Notes under the pieces: model-generated
Databases searched by the model: none
The model's input: only the letters and a program-made list of their open reading frames with translations
What the model was told of the DNA's origin: nothing
Program-made: the position numbers and the translations under genes
Assembly (NCBI GenBank): GCA_023055505.1
Contig: JALIRH010000035.1
Span: 2,784,382-2,848,381, forward strand
Source: Callipepla californica brunnescens
Taxonomy: Eukaryota; Chordata; Aves; Galliformes; Odontophoridae
Direction: 5' to 3'
Length of the DNA: 64,000 nucleotides
Shown here: in pieces, positions 11,175 through 23,332 of the stretch
Numbering within the stretch: position 1 is the first letter of the stretch
Layout of the letters: each line of letters begins with the position of its first letter

Positions 11175-11475
11175 GTTAATTGAGTGCTTACTGATTGCCT
11201 GTCAGCATGGGTAGCTCCTGGGTGGTGGCCCACCACTGGTAGCACAGCAGAGCTTCTCTGGCACCATTCAGAGCCTTCACTGTTTGTATTTTCTCCCCCA
11301 GTGATTCCGTTTTGCTGGCAGTATAATTAGCACCATCTCCTCCTCTCTGAGTGATCTCAGCCCCTGCCGTCCTTCCTCTCCCTGGGAACCGTAATGCACC
11401 TCATCATTCACAGCTGTTAAGTGGCCTGAGACAAGGATTGAACCAGGGATGCCCTGAGCTCAGCCCAGGAGCTGT
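11175..11475 (-). mobile_element. MIR/CORE-SINE-like remnant
   Basis: In reverse orientation the stretch TTAATTGAGTGCTTACTGAT at the left resembles the MIR 3' end. CACAGCTGTTAAGTGGCC and GGATTGAACCAGGGATGCC at 11410-11453 resemble the MIR core and tRNA-derived region. The two parts are in the right order for a minus-strand MIR, but the middle about 200 bases are longer and more diverged than expected. If right, this is an insertion dating from early amniotes. Confidence 0.45.
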
Positions 11476-13149
11476 TCCCTGCCTGGATTTAGGGACCTTG
11501 TTGTCTGGCTGGATTTAGGATCCCAGCTTCCCCTGAAATTGCTTCATCCATTAGAGGTTCTTCGTTGCTGAAGGTTCAATTACGGAAGTGTAAAGTGCTT
11601 TATGGGAACAGGAAAAGAGAAAAACCAAAACCAATGTCATCCCTAGGGTCTGGTGGAGCTCTGCATCCCCGCATCCTCTGTGTGTAGCACAGCCCCATAA
11701 ATCCCAGCGCTGATGATGCTCCTCCTTTACCCTCCATGCAGTGCAGTCATGGCTTGTTTTCCCAAACAGCGAGGCTCATGGCATGGTGTGGGATGCCCCA
11801 TGGTGTTGGGTTGGCTGGTGAGCTGCAGGAGCAGCCATCAGCTACTCTCCAGGATCATTCCACCGTGTGTTTGGTGGGCTTGAGTGCTTCAGAAAGATTA
11901 ATTAACCCCGGGTGAGAGACGATGATCGAACGTTTGCACAGGGGGGAGGGAGAGGGATATTCTTGGTGCCGTGTTGAGTGTGTTTAAACTTCTGCTTTTG
12001 GCTCGTCTGACTTGGAGGAGCCTCTGACTAGCAGAAATGATTAGAACAATTTATTTTGGATGATGGATTAGGAGAATATAGCTTATACACCCAGAACACG
12101 GCATTTTCAATCACATCTTCATTGCATTGGTAAGGAACGGGTGGAGGGGGAGAAGAGATTTTCATATCTTGACATGTTTATCCTTTGGAGACTGAGTCAA
12201 TTATCGCATTGTATGAGAGCTCGCTCGGATCTTGGGGAATGTCGCTGTGTCAAAAGGAGGATCGCACAGGGTTCGTTCCAGCAGTGGGGAGGTGTGAAGG
12301 GGAGCAAAATGAAGAGAGATCTACGGGTGACATCCAGGAATGGGAAAATGACTTCCTAAGAGGCAGGAGATAAAGTCTGGAACAAAGCTGCCGCAAGGAA
12401 GGCGAGTTGTCCTCGGATGCTCCTGGCGTTCCGTCCTCCCGTGCGGTGCTGAGCTCTCCTCAGTTGTGCTGAGCAAATCTCCAGTCCCGCCACCAGAAAT
12501 ACTTGAGTCCATTTCGCAGACATCGGCATTAATGCAGTGCAGCTGCCACGCTCCATTTGCTTGCATAAATGCAGCTCTTAAAGCTGTGCATATGCTCGAT
12601 AGAGCCGCTGCCCCTCACCTTTCCTTCTCGCGACGGCAGCAGCCGTTCCCAGGCACCGCAGGCAGTGCCTGTATGTTTGCACATATGTCAGGACCAGAAA
12701 CGCACCATTTCCGAGCTGCTGCTTGAGGTGTTGCTCCCCACAAAGCGTTCGAGGTGCGGTTGTGCAGATGGAGTTGTGGAGCCTGTGCACCTCGGCTCCA
12801 GCGCTCGTGTTTCCGCAGGTTTGTTTACGTGGAGGTTTTGATTTTCCCATTACTGAGGTGGTAATGTTTTTATAGCGTTGCATTACTCACGGGTCCCTTT
12901 TATTCCCTTCAAGTTTGCCAGCCGTGTCTAATGGAGAGTTTTGCCGCAGCCCTTTGGTGGAGAGGAGACTCGACCAAATGGAAGGGGCTCTTTTCCTTTC
13001 CCTTTCCCCCCTCCAAAGCATGGTGCTGGAGGGTTGGTTGGGCTGTGAGCCTTTTCCTGGGGCAGTGGCCATAGTGTTGGTTTAATTTCCATCGTTGGGC
13101 TGTGTGTGGTGATGAAGAGCTCTGCTTTATGGAAGAAGCGAGTCTGTTG

Positions 13150-13225
13150 GTGAAGCGTTGACCTTTGGTGGTGGTTGTGCTGGATGATCTCAGTGGTCTT
13201 TTCTGACCTTAACAATTCTATGGAC
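13150..13225 (+). mobile_element. CR1 LINE 3' end fragment (first of two in tandem)
   Basis: GCTGGATGATCTCAGTGGTC TTTTCTGACCTTAACAATTCTATGG is a typical CR1 tail. Its end abuts a perfect 11-bp inverted repeat and then a second, longer CR1 fragment in the same orientation. Confidence 0.75.
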
Positions 13226-13249
13226 TTTTGTTCAAGTGTGAACAAAAGT
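13224..13249. repeat. Perfect 11-bp inverted repeat (hairpin)
   Basis: ACTTTTGTTCA and its exact complement TGAACAAAAGT are separated by four bases (AGTG). The hairpin sits exactly between two CR1 fragments. No run of T follows and no transcription unit is known here, so a terminator role is not suggested. Confidence 0.85.
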
Positions 13250-13264
13250 GTGTCTTGAGCATCT

Positions 13265-13475
13265 TCTTTACAGAAGGGGTTGTTAAGCACTGGAATATGC
13301 TCCCCAGGGAGGTGGTTGAGTCACCATCCCTGGATGTGTCTAAAAAATGTTTGGATGTGGTGCTCAGGGTCGTGATTTAGCAGAGGGCTGTTAGAGTTAG
13401 GGTAGTGTGGTTAGGTTGTGGTTGGACTCTGTGATCTTTAAGATCTTTTCCAACCAGAGTGATTCTGTGTCTCTA
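13265..13475 (+). mobile_element. CR1 LINE 3' end, about 210 bp
   Basis: Contains the CR1 hallmarks in order: GTTAAGCACTGGAATATGC, CCCAGGGAGGTGGTTGAGTC, ACCATCCCTGGATGTGTC, then GTTGGACTCTGTGATCTTTA and CTTTTCCAACCAGAGTGATTC. It is one of the longest CR1 remnants in the window. It carries no reverse transcriptase sequence. Confidence 0.9.
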
Positions 13476-14689
13476 TGTCAGCACCAGCCTGGCTTGGTGG
13501 GACAGCTCCTAAAGCAGTGCTGCTTCCCAGGACAGCTCAGCAGGGATGTGGGTGTAGGGGAACCCCAGCATTGGATGTGCTGCACTGTGTATCTGGGTGC
13601 TCCCATTGAGATGGCTGTGTTGGAATTTTAATTCACTACACCTTTTTTTTTTGTGTGTGTTGTTCACTTTCTTCCATGTTTTCTTTCTGAACTTTGCACC
13701 GTGGGTGGGACTGCTGTTAACCTCATTAGAGCATCCAAAACCTCCAATTACTGGAGGGATGGCTTTCAGGAGATGGAAATTATCCAGCCAGCTGGTGTGT
13801 GTGTGTGATGGCCCTTCTTTTTTCCCCTGTGTGAGGATATATCTGCTTAATTTAAACAACAGAAAGTGTGCAAGCGTGGTGTGATGGCTGAGCCTGGCAG
13901 AGTGAGTCTGTACGTGCACACGCGTGTGCTCATGGCATGTGTTCTCTGCAGCCTTAGAGCTCAGAGTTGCTTTGTGTTTGGGGCATTGTTCTTTTGCATC
14001 AGAAATGAGGTAACGTGGAATATTTGTAAAAGGAGCAGAGTCACACGGAGCCTCCGGGAGCTGTTAGTCAGCGGCTGTGGAAAGGCATCGGCCCTAATGA
14101 TGACAGGGGAAAGTTCTTTATGGGGTCTGGGAGCAAAAGGCAGCGAACAAATGGGTACAGCCTGCAGAGGCAGAGGGTGAATCCATCAGGGGAGCAGCAC
14201 TGCTGATAGCTGCGTGCAATGGCGATGGGTTAGGGCTGTCCCATCCTTCTTGGGCAGAAGGAGAGGGAAGGTTGCAGGAACCAAAGGGAGATAAAGAACC
14301 AGCCCAGGGGTGTGTAACAGAGCAGGAACATCACCCTGTGGCTGTTGCTTCTGTCTGGGCCGTGAACTTGGCTCAAAGTGACTGCCTCTTTGGGTACTGA
14401 ATCTGTGCAGCAGGATGGTCGGGAGAAATGGGGCCTTCAGAGAGGGGCTCTTTGTGACTGCTTCCATCCTGCTGGCCAGTTAATAGCAGAGCCCCAACTG
14501 GTGCTTTGTAGTTGTCCTATGTGTGTAGGCTGAGGTAGCACAGTTCTGACCTGGGCAGCTGAAATGAGGTGGCCCGCCAGCGCTGCTCAGTGATGTTTGA
14601 TTTGTTAAATCATGGGAAGCTGCTGCCATCTCAGCACTGAGCCCCACAGGAATCCAAGAGAAGCAGTTGCAAAGAGGAGTGGACTTTTC

Positions 14690-14812
14690 TCAACAGTGTA
14701 AATTGTGGTGAGAAAAATTGAGGCTAGGCATCAGGCTGAGAGGTGGAAACAGTGAAGTACTAAGTCAGATGGCTGAGGAGGGTCCCTTCCAACTCAAACA
14801 AGACTAGGAGAA
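14690..14812 (+). mobile_element. Probable diverged CR1 fragment
   Basis: AGGCATCAGGCTGAGAGGTG... followed by GAGGAGGGTCCCTTCCAACTC resembles the CR1 body and tail. The match is patchy and the terminal octamers are missing. Confidence 0.45.
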
Positions 14813-16559
14813 ATGGGACCAAACTTTTCCATAACCAACTGCTTTTGCTCCACATCAGTGCCTCTGTGCGCCTTCTGCTCCCCATGGAGCACAACCCCCT
14901 TTTTCAGCCAAACTCCATGGAAATCAGGGTGGATTTTATATGGAAATGTACCTGGAGGTTTTCAGGGCCTCTAGAAGTGTTGGGGCTCGTGGTGAGTTGC
15001 TGGTGCTGGGATGTGCCATGGGGCTGTGTGCTATGGGCAGTGTCTGGCACCTGCTCTCCAGGTGAGGGATATCACGGGATGCTGAGGGACAGTGGCCTGT
15101 GTCTAATGGCTGTGTTGGCACTCAAAGCACGGATGATGTCCTCTCTGCCTGAAACAGCTGCTTCTGTTTGGCTTTTAGTGCCCTGGACTCCTAAGGCCAC
15201 ATTTGGCTGCACAGAGCAGGAGAGCTCAGTGTGTCTTATTTCAGGCTGAAGGGCGTTAACATGTTGATCCCCCTTACAGCCATCATGCTGTGTTGTGTGT
15301 CCACATCTCAGATGGGGAAAAAACCTCTTGGATGAGCTGCATTGCAGCTCTAAGAGTGAAGGGGCTGGTTTTTGGGGTGACAGCAGGCTGTCCTCCTTCA
15401 GCAGGGATGGAGCATCCCCAGCGGGTGCCAGGAATGATGCAGTGTCTCCAGGAGCCATACACTTCTGCTCTGAGGGAGATTTTGGGATCTGGAACCCCTC
15501 ATCTGTGCCCCCAGTGCCACTGGGGACAGAGAGGTGCCAGCCACCAGCCCCGTCCCTCCCTGCAGCATGGCCCTGGCAGCTCCAGCCCTCGGTTACTCTG
15601 GCAACTCGCAGCGATCAGGCAGCACCGAGCAGCTGAATTCAGCCCCTTGTTCCAGGGAAAATGCTCTCATTGAAGGCGAACCCGAGCGAAGCCCTCCTGC
15701 CTTCACCCCAATGAATAGCACCGCCACCCATCCGTGTGCCTCGTGGTGGGGAGAGGGCGTGTGGGGATGGATGGGGGAAATCCCAGAGGGGTGAGCAGGG
15801 AGATGTCACAGAGAAGGGAGCTGGGAATTGTGCCCTGGTCCCATTGGAATGAAGGAAGTCTTGCAGAGCGCTGCCTGTCGTCAGCTTAAAGCGGTAACAA
15901 AGACATTACGGCGCTGGGGATGCGCTCTTCTCTGGGATGGGAAGGAGCTGCCCGGAATGATAATTGGGTCTTTTTTTCATTTTTTTTTAAGGAGCTAACA
16001 GGCTACTGCACAATGTAATTAACTGGACAGATGGGGACGGGAGAATTTGTAAACGTCGACAGCAACAAGAAGGCGCGTTTTGGTAAAGGCCTTGTGTCAG
16101 CAGAAGGGCTGCTGCGCGTCGGGGCGGGCGTTTCGGGGAAGAGGCAGAATTAATGGGACTTCCAAAAGCATTAATAATGGTAACAGCTGCATCTGGTTCA
16201 GGTGCGAGGTGGTGGCCGCGAGGAGAGATGGAAATGGAGGGATTGCCGTGCACCTCCGTGCTAGTGTGTGTCTTCTTTGGAAAGGGGACATTGCTGGCCA
16301 TGTGTGTGGTGCGGCTGAAATAAATGCAGCACCAAAGCCCACCAGTGTGATTCATCTGTGCTAAACTGGAGCGAGGTGCTGGTAGTGGCTGTGGCTGTGT
16401 CAGTCTGTCCACCCACGAGGGATGCTGTCCTCCAGCACCAGGTGACATGGCAGAGATGCGTGGTTTGGGCTGTGGCAGTGTAAGTGTGTGCCCTCCTTAT
16501 GGCAGTGAGTTATGGTAACACCACAAATGTGAGCACAACGGTTTTGATGGTTCCCAAGG

Positions 16560-16720
16560 GAAACATCTCCATCCCTGGAGCTACTCGAGGTCAGCTTGGA
16601 TGGGGCCGTGGGTGACCCGACCCAGTGCTTGCCCTGAGTGGGGCAACCAGCCCACGGCAAAGGGTCGGAGCTGGGTAATCCCTGAGGTCCCTTCCAACCC
16701 AACCATTCTGCAACTCCTCC
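16560..16720 (+). mobile_element. CR1 LINE 3' end
   Basis: CATCCCTGGAGCTACTCGAG GTCAGCTTGGATGGGGCCGT, followed by GAGGTCCCTTCCAACCCAAC CATTCTGC, matches the CR1 tail order over about 160 bases, in + orientation. Confidence 0.9.
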
Positions 16721-17220
16721 CTTCTTAGCTCAGACTCTTCCTTCCCTTTAATTAACATGCAGGGGTTGGGACAAGTTGCACAACTGCAGAAGCGGTCGGG
16801 GATGGGGAGAGCTGCTGAAAACCGTCTTTGTGTGATCGTGGCAGGCTCTAATAGAGCGAAACACGACAGGCACGTGTGTGTCTGCTGAATGGTAATGACC
16901 CTTCTGAACCACTGCCTGGGGGGGGAATGGAAAGCACTTAACAGATCAAACACTGTCAGGGAAACAAGAACAACTGCGCCCAAATCAGGCTTGGCTAATC
17001 AAGGTAACTCGTTTATAGGATTGTGATTAGAGCTTTCGATACACGGATGGCAGAAGCACCTTTCCTGGGGTTTGTGCTGCTGCTTCCCTTCTTCTTCTCC
17101 TCGGAGGGATGCCCCGCTGTTTCCCCCCTGAGAAGAAGTTTATGATTTGCTGCCCAAAGTGGATTGTTTTGATTAATTGATCTGAGAATGATTTTTAAAG
17201 GCTTGCACTGGGAATGTTCT

Positions 17221-17273
17221 TTTATTTTATTATTTTTTTTTCAATTTATTTTTTCTTCTTTTTTTTTTTTTAA
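17221..17273 (+). repeat. T-rich simple sequence
   Basis: Alternating T-runs broken by single A, C or G bases, ending in a run of 12 T. There is no flanking transposon signature. Confidence 0.8.
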
Positions 17274-17474
17274 ACTAATGAAAGACGAAGAGCGTACCTG
17301 TGGTCTCCGTACCAGCAGTGTGCCTGTCCTCCCCCACGTAGCGCAGTGTCTGCCTGCAGACCTGCTTTGCTGCAAGATATCCTTGAGCTCAAAGTCATCC
17401 AGATTGGGCGCTCGCGGGGATGGCTAGAGAATGAGAACCACAAAGAGCAAGGGTTATGTAGTCAAGATTTTCTC

Positions 17475-17506
17475 TTTATATATATATATACTTTTTTTTT
17501 TTTTTT
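17475..17506 (+). repeat. (TA)n followed by T-run
   Basis: A short TATA dinucleotide run of about seven units passes directly into a T homopolymer. It is a microsatellite with no gene context that would make it a TATA box. Confidence 0.85.
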
Positions 17507-19799
17507 GGAAAGGATGGAAATATTTCTGACACTGGACATGGCAAAGGCTGGGCATAAGGGCATAAATCTCCTCAGGGACAAGTTAATCTGTTTTTCCTTG
17601 CGAGTTCTTCCGAATCCTGATGTGTTGGGGAGCAGGCCTAGGAGCTGTTCATCTTCTGGAGACATTTATAAGCTTTGATGGTGATCTCTTGACTTCCTGG
17701 AGCTGAGCTCCAGCAAAGCCCTCTCGGCACCATGTTGGCAACGGGATGAGGACACAGGATCTCCCAGTCCTTTCCAGCTTTGATAGCAGCAAAGCCAGAG
17801 TATGGCAAACTGAGCTGTGGAATGGTTGTCTGCAGTGAGTGAACTCCTTGTGCTTCTCTTATGGGAATAACTTCCAGTCTTTTTGGGGTGGTTTTGCTGT
17901 TAGAGGTGATGCAAATGAGTGGAGGTACCATTCATCCAAAGGGGCACAATGGGGGTTGGGCGTCCCTTGGATTTTTGTGACGATGCCAAAATGCTCAGGT
18001 CACTGATTCATAAGTTAAAGCTCATTCAGTTCATTACGGTTGGGTAATTAATAGGCGTTCTTTCAAGCCTGCTGAAGCTCAGAGCTGTGAGGTGGGAGCA
18101 GGATGTGAGCGTCCATGGGGACTTCTTCACACGCAGCACTGGGCTCTTCCCTGAGGTTTTGCTTCACCTTCTGCCCACAGTGGGAAGATAGAAGGGAATG
18201 GAAATAACCACAGCGAGTCAGAGCTGCCTTTGTGGTGTGTGCGTGGGGCAGGAGAGCTGCTGGTGGCACTCAGCTCCAGAGGGCACAGCCCATTGCCCCT
18301 CTTGTCCCATTGTCCCAAGCTCTGAGTGGCCTAGAGCAAACCCAGGAGAGCTGGAGGGAGCTCCAGGGTGACCAATGTACATGGGTGGGAGTAGCTGCTG
18401 TTTTGGAGGCGACAAGCAAAAAGTCACGCTCCTTCTCATGACTTCTTTTCCTTTCTGCTCTTTCTCCTGAATTTATTTTTTTTCCTTCAGTAACCCCTAG
18501 TAAAGGAGACAAAAAGTGAGAATGTGACTTGAGGGGGCTGGTGGGGAAAAAATTGGACTCTTCTTGGTGAGGGGGCTGGATTGCAAAAATTACCAATTTT
18601 TGGAAGAAGGCCATTCTTTTTGACAAAAGCTATCTGAGAAATCCTCCCCAGCTCTAGCTGTAATGTGTGTTGGCCACCGTCCTGTGTAATCACAGCTCAC
18701 GATTTCTGAAGCACGGGTGCTGCTTTCTCTGAAACCTTTTATGTGAAGAGTGGTCCGTGAATGTGATGGTTCACCCCTGCTCTGTGTGTCCCACCTCTAC
18801 AGGCAGTCTGGGGATGACCCAGTGGCTCCATAAAATGTGGCATGATCATGGTGGAGATGGAATTTTGCAAAGTTCTGTGCTCTCAGAGATGCTTTCTGAC
18901 CTTTGTGTCGTTGTGTGGCAGAGCAGTGTGGCTGTTGAGTTGGGCTTTGGAGGAGAAGGAGCTCTGGTTGGCCCCAGCAGAGACATGGCTTTCCCTTGAC
19001 TCCTTTCTTGATGGAGTGATTATGCAGTTCAAAGCTCCTTCTATTTCTTGCCCTCAAGCAGACAGGCGCTTTGCAAACGTTGGGAAGTGCCCTGACAGCA
19101 GCACAATAAAGGTATTGTTCTCTGTGATTGTTGCTTTACCTCTCCTCCTGCAGCCCCCACTCCTCCCTGAGCACTTGCTTTTTAACCACTTTTATTTTCA
19201 CACCTCATCCTGGGCTGCCGTCAGTGCCAGCAACCTTGTGGTTCTGCAGTAGATGTCTCTTCCCTTAGTGGAGTGATTGCCTTGAAGGCGTTCATCCCAT
19301 CCCTTCTGTCTCCCATGGACCCAAGGGATTGGTCCCAGAGCTCTGTGCCACCATTGCACACCCCACAGCAGAAATGCCACTGTGGTCTCAGCTCAAGGGC
19401 CAGGCAATTGTGCTTCTCTTCCCTTTCCCTAAAGCCAGAGCCTCTTCACTGCAGCACTAGAGAGGATGCAGTACCTTAGCGTAGGGCTCTGCTGGAGCAA
19501 GGCTGGAAGAAACGGGAGAGAAAATCCCCCCCATGCTGATTTATCCAATAAAGGCTGCAGCTCAAGACAATCTATGTGAGGGACCTTGAAAAACCCAGAG
19601 GTTATTGTATCTGAGAGGAAGGGAAGGTGGTGCGGCGCAGCAGGGCTGTCTGCAGCTGGTCACCTCCACACATCTCTGCCTTTTCTGTTTGAAGAAGCAG
19701 GGAACAGGAGAAATTGCTGTCCTTACACTTGGGTGAAAAGAAAACAAAGTATGAATGGTCATAACTTACTGGGCTCCTGGGAAAATTTGTGTTTCGTTC

Positions 19800-20000
19800 T
19801 GATTATTGAGAGCATTCCCTAATTGCTGTAATAAAGAGGAATAGTCCATCTTCTAAATGCAAGCAGTAGCGCTGATTGTTATTTAATTAGTTGATTCCAG
19901 TGGTCGAGGGGTGAGCTTGGAATTACAATTGCAGCTTGTATTATTTCACTGAGATTGCCGAATTAATTAGGAGAACAATGGGATTCTTCATTGTTGGCAT
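19800..20000. other. AT-rich candidate conserved non-coding block
   Basis: Contains several homeodomain-type cores (CCTAATTGC, TATTTAATTAGTTG, GAATTAATTAGG), an octamer-like AATGCAAGC stretch, and ATTGTTGG/ACAATGGG Sox-type strings within 200 bases. No repeat signature is present. The density of such motifs in otherwise GC-richer intron suggests an enhancer. This is inference without conservation data. Confidence 0.3.
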
Positions 20001-21214
20001 CTTAAGAACTTGTGAAGATAACTCTCAGTGCAGGAGAGTGATGCTCCAATGCATCTGGAGACCAAACCCCACCTGACGTAGTGAGTTGAGGCCAAAAAAT
20101 CCCTCTGGCGTGAGAGGTCTCCTCTGTGAAGAGCAGAAAAAATGTCTGGTTGAATGCTGTGGATAAAACCATCAGGAAGGACAAGGGAGGCTGGGGCTCC
20201 ATTGGGAGCATTCCCTTTGGCTCAATGACCTCATGGCCTCAAAGCCCAGGAGGTGATGCCTTCAAGGTATCCCACTGCGTTGGCTTTGCACCACTGGAAG
20301 AATCAGGAACGCGCCCCATCCTTGCTGTGCTGGTGAGGGTGACATACCCAGGTTGAGGTTTTGGTGCACAGGATGAGGCCCTGCCCTCCCCATGCCCATC
20401 CAGGCACACCAGAGGGGCTCATGGGAAGATGTGTCATCCTCAGAGCTGTTAAAAGCTGCAGAAATCTGTTCCCCAAGCGAAAAACTTGTGACTGTGAAAG
20501 CGATGGGCAAGAGGGGTTGAGGCTCCTCTCTGAAAGTGTTGGCTTTATTGTTGTTTTCTTTTTTTCCCTCTCTTATTTTTATTTTATTGAAAATGCGTTT
20601 TATGGAGTGGCCGTTCTGCTGGTTTGTTGTGATGTGACTTTTACTGCAGCTGACAGTGTTTGAGTGCTACAGCCGTGCAATGGAAGAGAACACAAATACA
20701 TATGGGGTACTGAGGTATATATGGGGTATAATTGCCTTCAAGCAGTTGTCCTTCCTGGCCTGGATTCCTCTGCCATGCATGTTCTGTAGGGAGCTTTTCC
20801 TTTCTCACGAATGTCTCTGTATTGCCAGGATTAATTTTTTCAGGGATAGAAGTCTTCACAAGCCCAGTTTTATCCTCTCCTTCCTTTTTGAGGCGAGAGG
20901 TTACGTGGGTTTTTGGATTTCTTTCTTTTTTTTTGGCTCCCTGGCAAAAAGTAAGACGAATCGTTCTCTTCAGCTTGGGCAGGGCTGAAGGGCAGCTCTG
21001 CTCAGGCGGTGATGGACGGAGCATCTTTGGGATCAGTGATGTACTTTCCCCTTTCTCCTCATTTCCTCTGGGAAATTGTCACCTGCAGAAGAAAGGGCAA
21101 GCACACTCTGTTCCCAGAGAGCAGAACTTAGGGGCAAGGAGACAGAAAGAGATGGAGGCATGGGTGAGATCAGCCTCGCTGGGTGATGTTGGCCATGTGA
21201 GCCCATCAGCCGGG

Positions 21215-21445
21215 AGCCTTGGAGATGGAGAAACCTCCAGGGAGAGGCGAGGGGGGGGAAGGGATGAATTGGAGAGAGGAAGGAAAGAGAGCAGCGAGGA
21301 GGAGGCGGAAAAAGAACGGCACCCTGGAGATTTGGAGAAGAGCCAGGAAGAGAGCGGTGCGCGAAATACTGGGGAGCTGGCGGTTAATTTACAGCCTCTG
21401 GGAGAGGGAAGGGAGAAAGAAAAGGGGAAAAAAAATGCCTTTGTT
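21215..21445 (+). repeat. Purine-rich (GA) tract
   Basis: About 230 bases on the + strand are dominated by G and A with few T residues, for example GAGAGGAAGGAAAGAGAGC. The lack of T removes stop codons and explains much of the long open frame crossing this site. Confidence 0.75.
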
Positions 21446-21589
21446 GCAAGGGGATATGGGAGGGAGTCTGCGGTGATGTGGGAATACCTAGCATCTCTTG
21501 GGTTTTCTTCTCCTTCTGCTGCAGCAGCCCCAGGAGGGAACAGGATTGTGGGCAGGGCCTCAAGCTGCTGGAGCTCGTGGAGCGTTGGA

Positions 21590-21705
21590 ACACCGCTCTC
21601 AGATGTAGGGTTTGGATTTTGAGTGGTGCTATGTGGAGCCAGATGTTGCGTGCATTGATCCCATGGGTCTCTTCCAACTTGGGAAACTCCACAATTTTAC
21701 AGTCC
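21590..21705 (+). mobile_element. CR1 LINE 3' end fragment
   Basis: TGGTGCTATGTGGAGCCAGA TGTTGCGTGCATTGATCCCA TGGGTCTCTTCCAACTTGGG follows the CR1 tail variant '...gtggagccaggagttggactcgatgatccttgtgggtcccttccaactcggg'. Confidence 0.75.
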
Positions 21706-23164
21706 TAAGCAAGAAGCCCAAAGATGAGATGCTGTGGTGAAGGAGAGTCCGTCTTTGGGTGAATCCCCGTTCAGGCCAATGGGAAGCCAGGTACTAGGGA
21801 GAGACTGGGACGCAGTGATGATTCAGGTTGCTTAGTGATAGAAGGGCTGCAGGGAGCTCTGGGAGCAGCACAGGACATGTCCAGGTGGATGGCTCACCAG
21901 CCCGTCAACGCTGTCTGCTTTGACAGGAATATAGATGCAATGGTTCTTTTTCACTCTGTCTGAAATTGCTTTGTAATAACAGTGGGAGTTGGAGAGGCAC
22001 TTCTATTGATTAAACAATTGAGGCTATTTGTCTTTACAAAACCAAAAATATAGAGGTGTCTTTGGCTTCCTGCATATACGTTGCGTACGTTTATTACATG
22101 CAGCAATCTCCGTAATCAGGCTGATGTGCATAATGGGCTGCTTTATAGCCCTGGATTGCCACAGTGCAGTATGGACTGAAGTGCAAAGGAGACTTGATGT
22201 AAGCACACCAAGCAGCAAGGGCTGGGTTGAGCAGGCAGGGAGTGAGGTGCCTGCTTTAGCTGATGTGTGATGCGAGCAAATGGTGACCTGTGAAACTCCT
22301 GCTCCTCATCCTTCCCCCAGCAATGCATCTCTGAGCCATCCCTTTGATCAAACACCATTTCAGTGATTGGAAAGTTTGTCTCTGCATCTCTCTGTCGATC
22401 CTTCCTTGCCAATGCTGCTGGGTTGTTTGCTCTGTAGGTCTTGCTATGAAACTGCCTAGGGCCTGGAACGGTGCAGATGGTTCCTGCCTGGAGATGGAGG
22501 CTGCAGGCTGGGAGGAAGCAGCTCACAGAGTGCTCTGGAGGTGTGTTTGTTTGTGCGGCATCGGTGCGTGGTGTGGCTGTGTGCCACAGCTGCCTCCAGC
22601 CCCAAGGAGAGCAGGGTTGGCTGAAAGCATCGCACGTGGCACATATGTACGTGCTGCTCTGCTCTCCCCGTGTGATGTGTTGAAGGAATGTTGGATGTAA
22701 GCCCAGAAGGAGATGCATAGCCCTGCGTTCGCAGGTACCCGTCTTGGTAGCGCTTAGCGTGAGCCATCTCAAAGCTGCTGTTGGTTTTTCCACTTGTTAG
22801 TTTTGGGGAAGGCTGTTCTAGATCCTTGCTGCTGTCATGGATGGGGACACCAGATTTAATTAGTTCCATGCTTGCCTGGCTTTTGTGCCAATATTATCCT
22901 TGGACATAAATACTCATGCAGAGGAGTCTTGGTTTGGGTTTTGCTTGAGATTGCCTTCCGCAGGGGATGATTTGCAGCCCCACAGAGCTCCCGTTCAAAA
23001 GAAGTCTCTGAATGCTCCCAACTTACAATGATAACAAAGGAAAACAGTTTCAACCAATAAGGAAAAAGTTATGTAATGGAAATGTATTTTGTGACACGAG
23101 AAGCTTTTATGTGTGTACAGAGTAACATCACAACCTGAATGTTGGTTTGGAAGCAGTCAACTTT

Positions 23165-23332
23165 GTCATGTCCTGGAAGCGAGGGTACTCCATCCCTGGA
23201 GGTGCTCAAGGCCATAGATGGGACCATGGACAACCTGCTCCAGTGGGTGGCAGCCAGCCCATGGTGGGGGGTTGGAACTGGAAGATCTTTGAAGTCCCCC
23301 GGAACCCAACCCATCTATTGTTCTATCAGGAA
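23165..23332 (+). mobile_element. CR1 LINE 3' end
   Basis: CTCCATCCCTGGAGGTGCTC AAGGCCATAGATGGGACC, then CAGCCAGCCCATGGTGGGGG GTTGGAACTGGAAGATCTTT G and CCCAACCCATCTATTGTTCTATC. A well-preserved CR1 tail in + orientation. Confidence 0.9.

Noticed and set aside
16419..16440. GCTGTCCTCCAGCACC as a second RE1-like site
   Set aside because: The half-sites are in the wrong relative orientation and spacing for RE1.
22143..22793. A 216-codon minus-strand open frame
   Set aside because: No domain, no splice or promoter context, and overlapping frames of similar length on the other strand suggest chance.
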